From the NCBI GenBank assembly GCA_945787485.1, contig CALZHV010000134.1, positions 1 to 5,811 on the forward strand: DNA of 5,811 nt, read 5' to 3'. How positions within the stretch are numbered: the first letter of the stretch is position 1; every line of letters starts with the position of its first letter. The position numbers were made by a program, and so were the translations under genes. This document shows, in pieces, positions 5,525-5,811 of the stretch. The notes beneath the pieces are model-generated. The model was not told where the DNA came from and did no database searches. It worked only from the letters and a program-made list of their open reading frames with translations. Origin of the DNA: an uncultured Lachnospiraceae bacterium. Lineage in GTDB: Bacteria; Bacillota; Clostridia; Lachnospirales; Lachnospiraceae.

Positions 5525-5811
5525 ATGTGGGTATATGAAAAAAGACTTCAATGTCCTGTAAATATTAAAGAAACAAACGCTAAGCTTGCTTCTGACATAA
5601 TTTCACAGTATGGTTCATCCGACGGTGAGCTTGGCGCATCAATGCGATATATGGCTCAAAGATATGCCATGCCATACAAAGAATGCATTGCCACACTTTC
5701 AGACATAGCTACCGAAGAACTCGGTCACATGGAAATGATATCCGCAATTCTGTATCAGCTGACAAGAAACCTTACTCCCGAGCAGATCAAGGCAAGCGGA
5801 TTTGACGCTTA
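5525..5811 (+). CDS. cotJC: Spore coat protein CotJC, manganese catalase family, N-terminal part
   Basis: The visible 95 codons encode the start of a CotJC, a spore-coat member of the dimanganese catalase family that breaks down hydrogen peroxide. Hallmarks are DGELGASMRYMAQRYAMPY (33-51) and TEELGHMEM (63-71). By analogy with the Lactobacillus plantarum enzyme (Glu35, Glu66, His69), the metal ligands E35, E65 and H68 are present. The remaining ligands (a glutamate and a histidine) lie past the right edge, so activity cannot be confirmed. The start ATG 5525 directly follows the cotJB stop; the GGAGAG inside the end of cotJB is 12-14 bases upstream, rather far, which fits re-initiation after cotJB translation. 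The full protein should be about 190-200 residues. Confidence 0.95.
   Translation, partial: MWVYEKRLQCPVNIKETNAKLASDIISQYGSSDGELGASMRYMAQRYAMPYKECIATLSDIATEELGHMEMISAILYQLTRNLTPEQIKASGFDA

Overview
The window looks like the chromosome of a low-GC, spore-forming Firmicute, most likely a gut or rumen member of the Lachnospiraceae or a close clostridial relative. This is inferred from the A/T-rich DNA, the strong AGGAGG-type ribosome binding sites, the CotJ spore-coat genes and the protein family variants; no marker gene fixes the species.

Two divergent gene groups face away from an intergenic region at about 4673-4940. Leftward (minus strand), in order of transcription, are: a 112-residue protein of unknown function; a three-gene ABC uptake system of the TrpX/COG2984 type (lipoprotein substrate-binding protein, membrane permease, ATPase); a YlmH-like S4 RNA-binding protein starting 8 bases after the ATPase; and the N-terminal 185 residues of a CorA-family divalent-cation transporter cut by the left edge. 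The transporter has its own good vegetative promoter followed at once by an unusual long inverted repeat. A hairpin-rich gap separates the binding-protein gene from the permease gene, as expected if the binding protein is made in excess.

Rightward (plus strand) is the spore-coat operon cotJA-cotJB-cotJC, tightly packed (a 4-base ATGA overlap, then zero spacing). CotJC, a manganese-catalase homologue, is cut by the right edge after 95 codons. The operon is preceded by a near-perfect 40-base tandem direct repeat and by a candidate sporulation-type promoter. CotJA carries a run of cysteine-ending hexapeptide repeats.

Most of the window is recognisable. The parts least explained by known families are the inverted-repeat leader of the transporter operon, the duplicated block upstream of cotJA, the cysteine repeats in CotJA, and the small unknown gene. 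I see no transposase, CRISPR array, tRNA, rRNA or phage gene, and no clear case of a new multi-gene system.
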